From Porpolomopsis calyptriformis (taxonomy: Eukaryota; Basidiomycota; Agaricomycetes; Agaricales; Hygrophoraceae), in assembly GCA_951640195.1 (NCBI GenBank), contig OX621168.1, forward strand, positions 1,674,001 to 1,738,000: a DNA stretch of 64,000 nucleotides. Direction: 5' to 3'. Of this stretch, positions 21,962 through 31,695 are shown piece by piece. The translations under genes were made by a program, and so were the position numbers. The notes under the pieces are model-generated. The model ran no database searches. It was given only the letters and a program-made list of their open reading frames with translations, and was not told the DNA's origin. Position 1 is the stretch's first letter. Each line of letters starts with the position of its first letter.

Positions 21962-22570
21962 TGATACGTATGCTTCGTGTATGAGAACCGAACACAGAAC
22001 AAGGTGTGAGGACGACTATAAAGAGTCTCGACTCAGCCTATGATCGATAATCGTGGAAAGGGAGTCTTCGATTGTTTGCGAACGAGATCGATCAGGGAAT
22101 CGGAAGGATCGGAAAGTCGAAAGAGGAAGTCTTAGAAGATCTAAAGAGGATCTAGACTCGAGAGCGAGAAAGAAGCGAATATCTAACTTTTTTTATCACT
22201 AGCTACAACATACTGTATATATATCTTCTAGTACAAGGATCCCTTTGAGTGTATATGATAAAAGGGGAGCCTCTCTAATGATCTAAGGGGAAAGTAGTGA
22301 ATAGGAATGAAGGGATCGAATGAAAAAGGGAGAAATAGAAGAGAACTGATGCCTTTGAATAGTGTCTTCCCTTTGATATACAAACTTTCGTTCGCGTTCG
22401 GAAAGCTTCGATCACGTTCGGAGCGTTCGATGATTCTCGAAGTTGTTCGGGACGTTTGGGAGCTATTGGGAGCGTTCGGAGGGTTCGTGTCCATGTTCGA
22501 AGGACTTGGTAGGCGTCTAGTATTCGTATAGTTGAATATACAGTGCTCAGGGGACGGAGGGGTCGTATCA
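21962..22570 (-). repeat. 5' LTR of element 2
   Basis: 609 bp with TGATACG/CGTATCA ends. It contains TATATATA-type sequence near 22215-22222 and the strongly TTCG/CGTTC-rich stretch at 22385-22500. Confidence 0.93.
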
Positions 22571-23005
22571 CCGCGTCTACTCAATTCAGTAAACCCCACC
22601 CTACCAAAAGCATGGCAACAAAGAGGGTTAGCTCGGGAGAAAAACCTGTGAAAGAATTGGGGACAAACCTACCGCAAGGTATGCCATTCCACAATGAGAT
22701 TGCATGGCTGATGCGATCTCCCTCAGGAACTTGTGCATCAGGGAATGGAGATCCAACAATCCGGAGGGGACGCAACGCGAGTTCCAGTTGTACTGGGACT
22801 CGCTTTCTACCGCAGAGAAAAAGGTCAGTCTTGTGCATTATAAGAACATGATGTATTGTTCTAATCCGTTCTGTACTTTCAGCGCTTCCAGAAGATGCTC
22901 AAAGATATGGTACGTCCACACGTTTATCCTAAGCTCCCGCATGCTCATGTTCTCTGCAAAGGCATCCCAATCCGTGACTGCAACAGTCTGATGCTCTTAC
23001 AGTGA

Positions 23006-23464
23006 GTTTTTCATCCCTCTGATTCACAATGGCTCCTCACACGATCTACAGTTATTTCACTTGGATAGCACGGTGAGTATGTCATACATATAATTTTTAG
23101 GTGGATACTGATGGTCTCTATACAGTTTATTGTATCATTTATATCTCATGACGACAAGCGCGAGGGAAGTGGGAGGGGAACAGGGAAATCAAGATGAACG
23201 GAGGCGAATGCGAAGGGAACGGAGGCGAACGGGAAGGGAATGGGGGCAAATGGGTCGTAATAGATCGCAATGGATGTAAAGGGTAGTATTCATACCAATA
23301 AACAGCGATTCTGATATATTCAATGGATGGCAATAGTATGAAATTGTCTGCAATCAGTTTCTAGCTATTGTATGTTCAATTTCAGCCATTCCGTAGTATT
23401 TATAACAATTCTATTGATTACAATTGTTTTGAGTGACTACGAATGGGCGGGTTTTTCACTGGGC
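23006..23464 (+). repeat. Right subterminal region and terminal inverted repeat
   Basis: No gene. Around 23190-23252 there are about 2.8 tandem copies of a purine-rich 21-bp unit (GAACGGAGGCGAAnGnGAAGG), the last one degenerate. The 13-bp terminal repeat ends at 23464. Subterminal repeats of this kind are common transposase-binding regions, but that role is only inferred here. Confidence 0.5.
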
Positions 23465-24665
23465 TTGAAGTGCTATCGGTGCCCGATCGATAACGAAACA
23501 AACACTGATAAATATTTGTCACGACAGCTCGTCGCGTTGTCGAGCTACTCGTATGGTTCACCCTCCATGAGGCGAAGGCGACAGACAGTTAAGGTAGCAT
23601 ACAAGGTTCGAGCCAAGACCATAAACTCAAGGAGACCTTACGCTGATACGAAAGCCAAGGACGAAGTTGCCGTTGTAATCATCTCAAATAGTTTTTTGGG
23701 CTACCCCATGAACGTACCTGCTACGATCAAGGAGGTCATAGGTCGGATGATTTCGGCAAGTCACCCAGTATGTTTTCTTTGGCCAGAGAAATATTCGGAA
23801 GAGAGTGCGGTATTCAGAATCTCAGCATAGAACAGGCATGGACTCCATGCCTGTTCTATGCTTTCCTGCCGTGACCAATCCGATTGGTCACGGCAGGAAA
23901 GCATATTGTTGGGCCCTTCCTCCCACAATGAATCCTGCATGTCGTTCTGCAGAGGACACCAAAAGACTAAACGCGTCCTTAAGAATCGTCGGGTATACCC
24001 GAACCTACGAAGTATTGTTCTAGGATGTTACACGAACCTATACACTTGCGCAACGCCCCGCCGATCCCGAAGATCGTGGAAGACATACTTGTCTTAGTGG
24101 CTTTAGATCCGGAGCTATATTGGAAGTGGTGGACATTGCTAAAGCGAAGAGAACGAAATTGGATGGATCATGAGCGGAGGACATAGCCAGTGAGATCGTC
24201 CCTTCCTAAATAGTGTGAGTGCTTCCCACTTGCTTCATAACTATCGTGGTTTGATTCACAGAGACATATACAGTTTCGGCCATGTTTTATCACATTCCCT
24301 CCCGTGAGTTAATTCCTTTTGACTGGCCACGCACTGTGCGTCGAGTACCGAGAATGAAAAACTATGTTGTCGGCACCATCTATTTCTGTTCACCGCCACG
24401 ATCAAGTGCCGACCTTACACCGTCAGGTGGTCATGCGCTCTTAACGCTGTACACCAATGTGGGTAAAGTAAGTTCTCCTTGTTTTCCTTCCCGGAATGAG
24501 ATTCCGAGAGATGTCACCTATCAGAATGGTATGGTCCGAAGAATTTTTCCTGCCACTCTTCTATGACCGCGTGCTTAGGGAATTGTAGAGCGCTTCGCGC
24601 TGGAGGTTCCGCGATATTCCCGCCGACAACTAATTTCGGTGTATCTCAAAGTAGTGTTGAAAATC
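23465..24665 (+). repeat. Tandem duplicated unit, copy B (main part)
   Basis: This is the continuation of the unit beginning at 1455-1561, split by the Plavaka-like element. It matches copy A from about 160 to 1290. The frame corresponding to 304-852 is broken: a palindromic rearrangement at 23825-23904, stops near 24021 and several small indels. No coding function is supported. ORFs at 23372-23830 and 24282-24853 are open by chance or remnants. Confidence 0.6.
23825..23904. repeat. Two abutting perfect palindromes
   Basis: GCATAGAACAGGCATGGA (23825-23842) pairs with 23844-23861 around a single C. ATGCTTTCCTGCCGTGACCAATC (first half 23858-23880) pairs with 23882-23904 around a single C. Copy A has only the simple, non-palindromic sequence here (near 485-520), so the structure arose in copy B. 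Confidence 0.9.
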
Positions 24666-24849
24666 TAGATTGCTACTCGTTGGAGATACAACAAACGAGC
24701 GACGATGCATGGGTACAATTAATGTCGAGCTACAAGCAGTGTGCTGATGCGATGCTACAATGTATGTATGGGGGGGGGTATAAAATGAAGAGACTAATGC
24801 GGATGAATGGGTCAACGCAAAAAGAACAAAACGAAAACTACAACAAAAC

Positions 24850-25534
24850 CTAATCATCCAGTAAAAAATCCCAATCGATCGCTGTCTCTGGTGCTTTCTT
24901 CGTACATCCGAATATGCGCTTGAACGTCTCCTTGTGGGATTTCTCAGGCGCACCTGTGTTTACATCCCACATACGCAAACTGACTGACCCCCGGGAGTTG
25001 ATGACGAGTTCGTCGCCGGCCCACAAACTGTTAACCTCCTCGTTGAAACTGACGTGTTTCATGATGCGGTTGACGAAGCCGGAAGAGAATGAGGCTTTGC
25101 CCGTGTGACGGATGTAGCCTTTGAAATCTGAGGGCAGCCAGATGGTCACATCGGACGTCTGGGCCTGGACTTCAAGATAGAATTTCGAACGAGGTATATT
25201 CCGACACTATAGGAGAGAATAAGGATTGAATGTGTTTTGCCAAGGGTTATTCGTACGCACAACTTTAACTTTGACGGACCCGGAATCGGCGCTTAGAAGC
25301 ATATTCATGCGATGGGTTACGGGTTGATTCCGTGCACGGTAGTGGGGCAACACCAACGATACATCGATGGGCTGCTCCGTGGTGTCCAGGTCAAAATCCC
25401 AGTCCTCGTCTGGGTGATATTTGACTCTATATGTCCCGGAGTAGTCTTCAAGCTGTGATGAAATGAACGGGGGATGATTGGTCAAAAAAAAAAAGTAAAC
25501 CGACCAGAAAGCTTTCCTTCTCGAGGCTGCTCAT
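24850..25534 (-). CDS. DUF7330 domain protein
   Basis: Three-exon model: 25505-25534, 25261-25452 and 24850-25206, with introns at 25453-25504 (donor GTCGGT) and 25207-25260 (donor GTGCGT). It ends in TAG at 24850-24852; ATG is at 25534. About 192 aa. The C-terminal part (DVTIWLPSDFKGYIRHTGKA, then FSSGFVNRIMKHV, then VSLRMWD) matches my memory of the basidiomycete DUF7330 family. These are small soluble proteins with a beta-rich repeat fold and no known function. The first exon is only 10 codons and is inferred from the frame. There is no signal peptide. The neighbouring transposon cluster is downstream. Confidence 0.65.
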
Positions 25535-26330
25535 TGAAGACTAGACGGGAAAGAAAGTAAGGAACCGGAAAAATGAGGAGACGGGTAAGCAACTGACAGA
25601 AGACCCAGGCATTATGGACCAAGACTGTAAATTTTAGGGTTAAGCGAGGGAAGTGAGAAGGGTGATATGGGGAGTAAGAAAGACGGACATGGTTATAAAG
25701 AGTGAGTAAGGGTGACTGAATATGAGCGTGCTAAAATTCTCCATTTGGTTATCGTTGTTCTCGAGAACAAATGGTGGGATTCCTATAGGGCAAGTGTTGC
25801 CGTTTTCAGCGGCCCTGAACATTACAACGGACTGCCTTTCCGGAACAAGAACCGCGTGAAGTTGTGCACGGCCGGAGTGTTCGAGCACACGCGGAGAGCA
25901 GCCAAAGGATGAAATCCGATGCGTGCGGTGCGGTGCTAGAGAACCTCGTCTCCGGAAGCGAGGCTCGTCCGGGACTATACCCAATGGTGCTGGAGGAGTC
26001 AAAGATTGACCAGGAATAGCCAACAACTGGCGGCCAAATGCATCAACAACGAGGCTTATACCAACCCGGGTGTGGAAACATTGTCGTGTCTTCAGCGAGA
26101 GTGTAAACAGTATTGTTTTCTTGAGCACTTGTTCTGAAATGTGCTCTCAAAGACCACAATGTGTTGATATTGTACTGCATAGGTTTTGGCTACCCAAATC
26201 TCATAATGTGTTATGTTGTGATTTGGCTGTGAAGGTACCATTTGGTCCTAGCCAAAACCTATGAGACAAATTCAGTGTAGACGAGGAATTACGTAAGGTC
26301 CATCTGCTTTGTGCTCTCCACGATACTAGA
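25535..26330. other. Intergenic region, 0.8 kb
   Basis: Shared upstream region of the DUF7330 gene (minus) and ATG15 (plus). Open frames on both strands (for example 25640-26128 minus) have no recognisable homology or splice support. It holds the small inverted-repeat element at 26178-26263. Confidence 0.5.
26178..26263. repeat. 86-bp MITE-like inverted repeat
   Basis: CATAGGTTTTGGCTA (26178-26192) is exactly complementary to TAGCCAAAACCTATG (26249-26263). The interior also pairs imperfectly. No clear target duplication was seen, so it may be a very small transposon remnant or simply a hairpin in the ATG15 upstream region. Confidence 0.5.
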
Positions 26331-27881
26331 ATGCTTTCCTTTCTCCCTGCTCTCAACGCGTTATTAGCCACTTTCTTCTCAACGAGCGAACCTCCTCTCG
26401 GTGATGCCACCCCACTGCGCTTCCATCTCCGCCACCAGCTTGCCGTTACCAACACTTCTCGCCTCGTGTTCTCTGACATTGCTCCTTCGTATGTACCAGA
26501 GGTCTATAGCGTCAACACTCGATATATCGACGCCCATCGACCCTCTTCGTACGAGGCTTTCTCCCGTGCGCGACTACAGTCTATGAACAACCTGCCAGAC
26601 GAACTTCTTCCATGGGATAATGTGAGACTGATGGGCCCAAATGTGATGAGCCGCGAGACGCTCTTGCATCTAGCCAAGATGACCCATAACTCGTATTTTG
26701 AGACGGACCATCCAGAGTGGTATGACCTAGGCGATGATTGGAACAAGGTATGCCACTTCACCCCCCTCAATCCACGCCTCTCGTTCGCTAATTTCGCCCA
26801 GAGTCATCCATTCGGATGGGAACCGGATGCCGACGGATTCCGCGGTCACATCTTCGTGTCCGAAGGTGGCTCTACCGTCGTCGTGTCGGTCAAGGGCACA
26901 TCAGCAGGATGGATCGCCGGCGGAAGCGGAGCAACCGTGAAGAAGGACAAATTGAACGACAACCTTCTTTTCTCCTGTTGTTGCGCAAAGGTCGGACCAA
27001 CTTGGTCCCCCGTTTGCGATTGTCACTCTGGCGGATACAAATGCGACCAAACCTGCCTCCAACACTCCCTCCTCGAAGAAAGTCTCTTCTACCCTACTGG
27101 CGTTGTATGTCTCTCTGCTGTCACTTTCCACCCTATTCTGATCGTTACTGCAGAATCTGTACAACAATGTAACCTACATGTATCCTGATGCCACGATATG
27201 GCTGATAGGTCGGTTATTCTTCCTGATTTCTTACAGCGGTTACCTCATGCCAGCCACAGGCCATTCATTGGGGGGTTCTCTGGCCTCTCTCATCGGTACC
27301 ACTTTCGGCGTGCCAGTAGTAGCCTTTGAAGCACCAGGCGAGAAACTCGCGGCCACACGCCTTCATCTTCCGACCCCTGTTCGTTAGCACATTCTGATCT
27401 AATTGTGACCGTTCTGATTGATGCTTATAGCCCTCGATGCACCACATAACCCATATTTATCATACGGCCGATCCGGTCGCGATGGGTACTTGTAATGGCG
27501 TCACTTCAACATGTGCCCTAGGAGGGTATGCTATGGAGTCACGGTACGGGTGTTTGATTGCCTGAATCACTTTTCTCGCTTACATTCGGTCCATTTTCCA
27601 CACCAGATGCCATCTTGGTAAGGTCATTCGATATGACACCGTGACGGAACGTGGATGGAGCGTGGACATACGCAATCATGCTGTAAAGGTGGTCATCGAG
27701 AAATTACTGAGCGAGGATTGGGAGCCTTTCACTTCAGATGGTGGAGGACGAGAGGTGCCCGATATTGAGGAGGAGACGGACTGCGTTGTAAGTCTCTGAC
27801 CTTTACCCATACCTTATTCTGATTAGTTCTCCGTGGCAGGAGTGTTCCAATTGGGAGTTTGGAGATTTCCAGAATCATTAG
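26331..27881 (+). CDS. ATG15: Autophagy-related lipase Atg15
   Basis: Seven exons (26331-26747, 26802-27104, 27154-27208, 27260-27378, 27431-27543, 27607-27787, 27840-27881) total 1230 nt, giving 409 aa in a continuous frame. The N-terminus has a short hydrophobic segment ([12 protein letters not shown]), consistent with the membrane anchor of the family. The alpha/beta-hydrolase core shows SVKGTSAGW and the nucleophile elbow GHSLGGS, formed across the exon 3/4 junction. The Cys-rich [16 protein letters not shown] stretch and the [20 protein letters not shown] block are diagnostic. Atg15 is delivered to the vacuole and breaks down the membranes of autophagic and Cvt bodies. The intron at 27209 uses the donor GTCGGT. 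Confidence 0.92.
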
Positions 27882-28033
27882 ACGTCATTCTTGTAGGTAT
27901 ATCGGGTTTGTTTTATGTAGCAAGTAAATGTATGTGATGCGGAAGTACCATGTGAACGATTACGGCAAGAGATACAAGTACCATACTATACATATAAGAC
28001 ATAAGACATTAGTCTAGCTTTGCATTCTGATAT

Positions 28034-29590
28034 CTATTCCGAGTCCACCGTCAATACGTCAGGTGAAGAGTGGCGTAGTATTGTGGATGGATTTGAGGGA
28101 TTTGATGGCTCTGGGGATTCATCTCCGTCATTTCTTTTACGTTTCTTGGGCCTGGCGATCTCGACTAACTTGGCGAATTCAGTCCGATGGCTTTTCTGGA
28201 AGAAGGGACAAAATAAGTTAATCTTGTTGTTGCGGAAGGGGCTACATACCTGATAAGTAGCGAGGTCTTCAACTGTACTTTTCTTCGTCTTCCTGTCTTC
28301 TTCCCATTTTTTCAGATCTGTCCGGAGTTCGTGTACAGTCTTACGCTGGCTTTCAGACTTATCAAGATTGGCATTGTAAATCATGACCCATCTTTCTTGT
28401 CCAAGAATGCATGAGCGTTCGCGACAGGGATTTAGCCGTACGAGAACCTACCTACCTCTGATGTCGTGCGATCCACGCGCCCCGGTCTCCGGACACGGGT
28501 AATTTGTTCGCGACAAGCAAGTCCTTGAGTTGTCGATCTTTCAAGACAGTATACGCTACTTTGGGGAGAGGGTCAGGTCCCATAGGGCTTGCGCTCCTGT
28601 GTCGCGCGAAATCAGTATTAAAAAAGGGTAAGCTAGGGGGTAACCAAGCAGACTTTTGTTTTGCTTTGCCCTTGTCATTCTTTCTCGCACCATCTAATAT
28701 TTTAGACCATTCCGCCTTCCTGGAGCGACGTTCGTTCGGCGAGTCCGCTTCCAAGGACGCCGAGGGGCAGCCTTTGTCAATATGGTCATTGATAGTCTCT
28801 ATCCTCACCCGTCTCTGGCACAGCGGACACTCCACAAGTATGTCATCTAAGAACGAATGGTCGTCGAGATGTCCCCGGTAACGTAGAAGGAGCCTCTTAC
28901 CTGGGAAAGGTATCACATCTTCCTCTACGGGATCAGAACTAGGTACAATTGTCACAGCAAAGTCGTCGTCCGACCAGGTGTCGGAATTATACTCCTTGGA
29001 AATTTGTCCCAGTCGCTTGCGAGACGGACCTGCGGTTTGCGGAGTTTCAGGGTGCACCCGCCGCTTGTGTTTCTTCTCCGATTTTACACCAATCTTTGGC
29101 GTTTCAGGCATACTGTGGAATTTAGCCTGGCCAACGCGTTGCTCTTCCTCTCTTGACAGTCGCAACACAAATGCCCTATTAAGATGGTGCGCATAAGAAA
29201 GAAAAATAGGAGGACCCGCTCTAAATACACACACCTAGCCTCCTTCCACGATGCGACGGCCTCTTCCATTGCGGGATTGATTCGCAGATGCCCTTCGTCC
29301 GCCGACTTGAGGCAGCTCGGACATTCTTGTTTAGTTGACAAAGCGCTCCTGATGCACTAGATTAGTTTACAGTCAGACAGACAGGTTCAGAGTATTATTC
29401 ATGAATCATCCCTCACAAGTGAGCAGAAACAGTGTCCACACCGTAACACCACCGGAGCCTCAAAGAGGTCCCGGCAGATGTCGCATCGCAGTGCGCTATC
29501 AAGCTGACGCAGACCTGGGGCGATGGCGGTCGGAGGAAAGTCTGTTGGGTCAGGTATGTCTAGGGAGAGCAGAGGATCTGCTTTGGCCAT
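28034..29590 (-). CDS. RAD18: Postreplication repair E3 ubiquitin ligase Rad18
   Basis: Starts at ATG 29590 and ends in TAG at 28034-28036. A RING finger (CDICRDLF, CGHCFCSLCI, CPSCLK) lies near residue 35, with an intron between its halves that ends at TCTAG. A C2HC UBZ4-type finger (CPLCQRRVRIETINDHIDKGC) and a SAP domain (VLKDRQLKDLLVANKLPVSG) follow, and the C-terminus carries the NANLDKS segment of the Rad6-binding region. This is the full Rad18 architecture. With Rad6 the enzyme monoubiquitinates PCNA at stalled forks. The basic PKKRKR near the C-terminus is a likely nuclear localisation signal. Five or six exons. It is tail-to-tail with ATG15 (about 150 bp apart). Confidence 0.92.
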
Positions 29591-29654
29591 CTCCCTCTCC
29601 TCCTGCGACTCTTGGGCGTGCTGTGGTTGAGTGACACTGTGACTGACATGCCTT

Positions 29655-30180
29655 TCAAATTTTGGAATAAGAACGAGACCACACTTCTAATTGCGCCCTC
29701 AATATACCACGAGCCTCAAGTAAAGGTAGATAAGGCGTTATCAATTCACTAGCATCAGCAGGAGTCAGGTCATCACAATGTAAATATGACTTCATGAAGG
29801 CCAGCCCATCGCTCCTGAGTGAAATAGTGGTCAATCCGAGACCAGTCAACTTGGTCCAAATCAGACCCAGCTCCCAGGATAAATTTAACTTGCTCCAAAC
29901 GCGAAGTGATGCGAGACCATAATCGAAACGCCCAATCCTCTGGGTGGCTTGGGGTAATTGAGTGATGATAAAGGTTGATGGGTCGAAGATGAGAGGGGTC
30001 GATATCCTCTGTGAATGGATGGTGATGGTGTGCACGATGGGATGCAAACTCCAGGCTTAAGAGCTGACCGAAAAAACTCGACTAGAAGGAATTCATGGTG
30101 ATGGACATGATAGTGAGAGGCGGTGGAATCACAGGTCCATGCCAGGTTGTGAAGTCTCATGAGAGAGCTGTCAAGAATGG
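29655..30180 (-). pseudogene. Truncated duplicate of the F-box gene
   Basis: On the minus strand this stretch resembles the 3' half of the neighbouring gene at 30245-31373: the DLDQVDWSRID-YFTQERW and LPLLEA-GxLR segments recur with many substitutions and stops. The F-box N-terminus and a start codon are missing. It is best read as a partial tandem duplication that has decayed. Confidence 0.7.
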
Positions 30181-30244
30181 AAGTGAGGAAATTATTTAAT
30201 TGCGGCAGGCATAGAGACTGTAGAGACGCGCAGAATCCAAGACA

Positions 30245-31373
30245 TTACACCCAGAGCACCCTCAAGACACCACAAGCCTCGAGTAGAGGAAGACGGGCCG
30301 TTATCGATGGCCTAGTAGTCATCCTAGGACTGATGCACAAATTAAATACAACTCCACGAAGGTTAGCCCATTGCTTCTGAGTAAAATAGTCATCAATCCG
30401 AGGCCAGTCAACTTGGTCCAATTCAGACCATTCTGACAAGAAAACCATAAATGTAACTTGTTCCAAACAGGAAGTGATGCGAGATAGCAATCTAAACACC
30501 CAGTCCCTTGGGTAGTTTGGGGAGGTTGACCTGTGATTCAAGCTGATGGTGCGAAGATTGGTGTTGTGAGAGAGGTTGATGTTACCTTCCAAAGCAAGAC
30601 AGTAATTGGTGAAAAAAATGTGGAGGATGAAAGTTTTACTGACCTAGTTGATCAGAGTTAAATCCAAGCCCAAGTTCTTCAAGGTGTGAACCAAGGGTCG
30701 TGAACAGTCGATTCATGTCCTCAACATCCTCTGGACGTCCAATCTCCCGAATGGTGATGGTGCGTACAATAGGATGCGCCTCAAGGCTCAAGAGCCGATT
30801 GAAAAGACTTGACTGGAAGGAAGAGTGTGTGATGGATGTGGTAGAAAGGGGCAGAGGGATTGCAGCTTCATCATCTATCTCCCAGGATGTGAGGAAACAT
30901 GAAAGATTCGTCAAGGATGGGAATGAGGAAATTAACTGGTTCAGTTGCAGTGAAGTTTGGAATTGGCCGAACAATATTTTGAGATTTTCAACCTTATGGA
31001 AACCGGATAATAGCGTGGAGCGAGCAGTACGACGGAGTACATCCCACTGCAATAAATCAATCCTGAGGATTGTGATATGCTGTAGACGAGGTGCGATGAG
31101 AGGGAATTTGTTCAGCAATCCGGGGCCACGGAAAACCACATATTCAAAGAGAAACAACTGGCGAACATATGCGCAAGGATCGGTTGGTAGCTCCAGGAGG
31201 TGATTGATCTGAGGCCGGCTTGCCAGGACGACACAGTGGAAGAGACGACACCGGCTAGCATATAAAAATGCCTTGCACGTCAAACTGCAAGCACACAAGG
31301 TGGCCTCATCCTCTTCTCTGTCGAGATTATCGATGATGGCTGTGTACAGTTCGACGGGAAGGCGAGGAGGCAT
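30245..31373 (-). CDS. F-box domain protein
   Basis: Two exons: 30644-31373 and 30245-30585, separated by a 58-bp intron (30586-30643, GTCAGT...GGAAG), giving about 356 aa. The N-terminus (LPVELYTAIIDNL ... LTCKAFLYASRCRLF) is the F-box form found in large numbers in Agaricomycetes. The remainder is leucine-rich and probably forms irregular LRR-like repeats for substrate capture by an SCF ubiquitin ligase. The substrate is unknown. A decayed partial copy lies just downstream. The start ATG at 31373 begins the F-box directly. Confidence 0.85.
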
Positions 31374-31422
31374 AGGAGTCTAATTCATGACTCTCGGTCA
31401 ACACGACCAAACTTATTTATTC

Positions 31423-31462
31423 AAAGGTGGTGTCTTGGACCGAAAACCAAGACACCACCTTT
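31423..31462. repeat. Perfect 16-bp hairpin between two genes
   Basis: AAAGGTGGTGTCTTGG (31423-31438) pairs exactly with CCAAGACACCACCTTT (31447-31462) across an 8-nt loop. It lies 50 bp upstream of the F-box start and about 235 bp beyond the protease stop (both genes on the minus strand). Confidence 0.85.
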
Positions 31463-31695
31463 ACAAAATGCTAACCCGACGCGGGGGTTAAGGGATGCTA
31501 AGGAATGCTATCCAGCTATCCAGAACCAGCAACTATTCTGCCTCAATCCAAATAGGTGAGAGGCCTGAATGAACTTCCGCGGATTACGGACACGCTCCCA
31601 CACTGGGGATGCTGTAACCGACGTCGACAAAGGGTACATGCCCGTGGCGCCAGAGTCTTTGCCTGATCTTTCATCACCAAGAACAGAATAAAAGG

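Larger units (their letters stand above)
13569..22570 (-). mobile_element. LTR element 2: Ty3/gypsy element with antisense gene
   Basis: A 9002-bp element with 609-bp LTRs (13569-14177 and 21962-22570) bounded by TGATACG/CGTATCA. Gag-protease and pol lie on the minus strand. An unrelated spliced gene lies on the plus strand between the end of pol and the 3' LTR. By eye the LTRs differ at 8 of 609 positions, seven of them CpG transitions, so it looks younger than element 1. A primer site complementary to a tRNA 3' end and a clear polypurine tract are present. Pol has two in-frame TGA codons and the antisense gene three, so this copy is not autonomous. Confidence 0.93.
12006..23005 (+). pseudogene. 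Second gene of the Plavaka-like element, split by LTR element 2
   Basis: A rightward gene lies downstream of the transposase. Visible parts are a possible start at 12006 (weak), a coiled-coil exon (TKMHQELLRLQQENHSL, about 12295-12372), an intron at about 12373-12428, then a frame from about 12574 through NMQFVIDNSGKAVNGF and YYPSWRVARKKKG to an acidic, Lys-rich tail. An intron near 13231-13360 and a Ser/Thr/Pro-rich exon follow, up to 13568. LTR element 2 interrupts here. The frame resumes at 22575, and a conserved WRSNNPEGTQREFQLYW segment follows, then an intron at about 22824-22882 and a TGA at about 23003. A one-base insertion near 22721 breaks the frame. Such proteins accompany Plavaka transposases in related fungi, as far as I recall; their role is unknown. 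Confidence 0.6.
1562..23464 (+). mobile_element. Plavaka-like DNA transposon, host of two nested LTR elements
   Basis: The element begins CCCAGTGAAAAAC (1562) and ends GTTTTTCACTGGG (23464), a perfect 13-bp terminal inverted repeat that continues imperfectly as GCGGC versus CCGCC. It is flanked by the 7-bp direct repeat CTTGAAG (1555-1561 and 23465-23471). The same AAGCTTGAAG context appears uninterrupted in the duplicated copy A near 153, which supports the boundaries. Without its two LTR insertions the element would be about 6.05 kb. It carries a transposase gene (1817-4171, resumed 11018-11931) and a second gene (about 12006-13568, resumed 22575-23005), both rightward. Both genes are broken by stops, frameshifts and insertions, so the element is not autonomous. 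Whether a 7-bp duplication is usual for this family I cannot confirm. Confidence 0.8.

Noticed and set aside
23190..23252. CRISPR-like short repeats
   Set aside because: Only two to three contiguous purine-rich units without spacers, in a eukaryotic transposon end.
25640..26128. 162-codon minus-strand ORF upstream of ATG15
   Set aside because: Low-quality composition, no homology recognised, no splice sites; probably chance.
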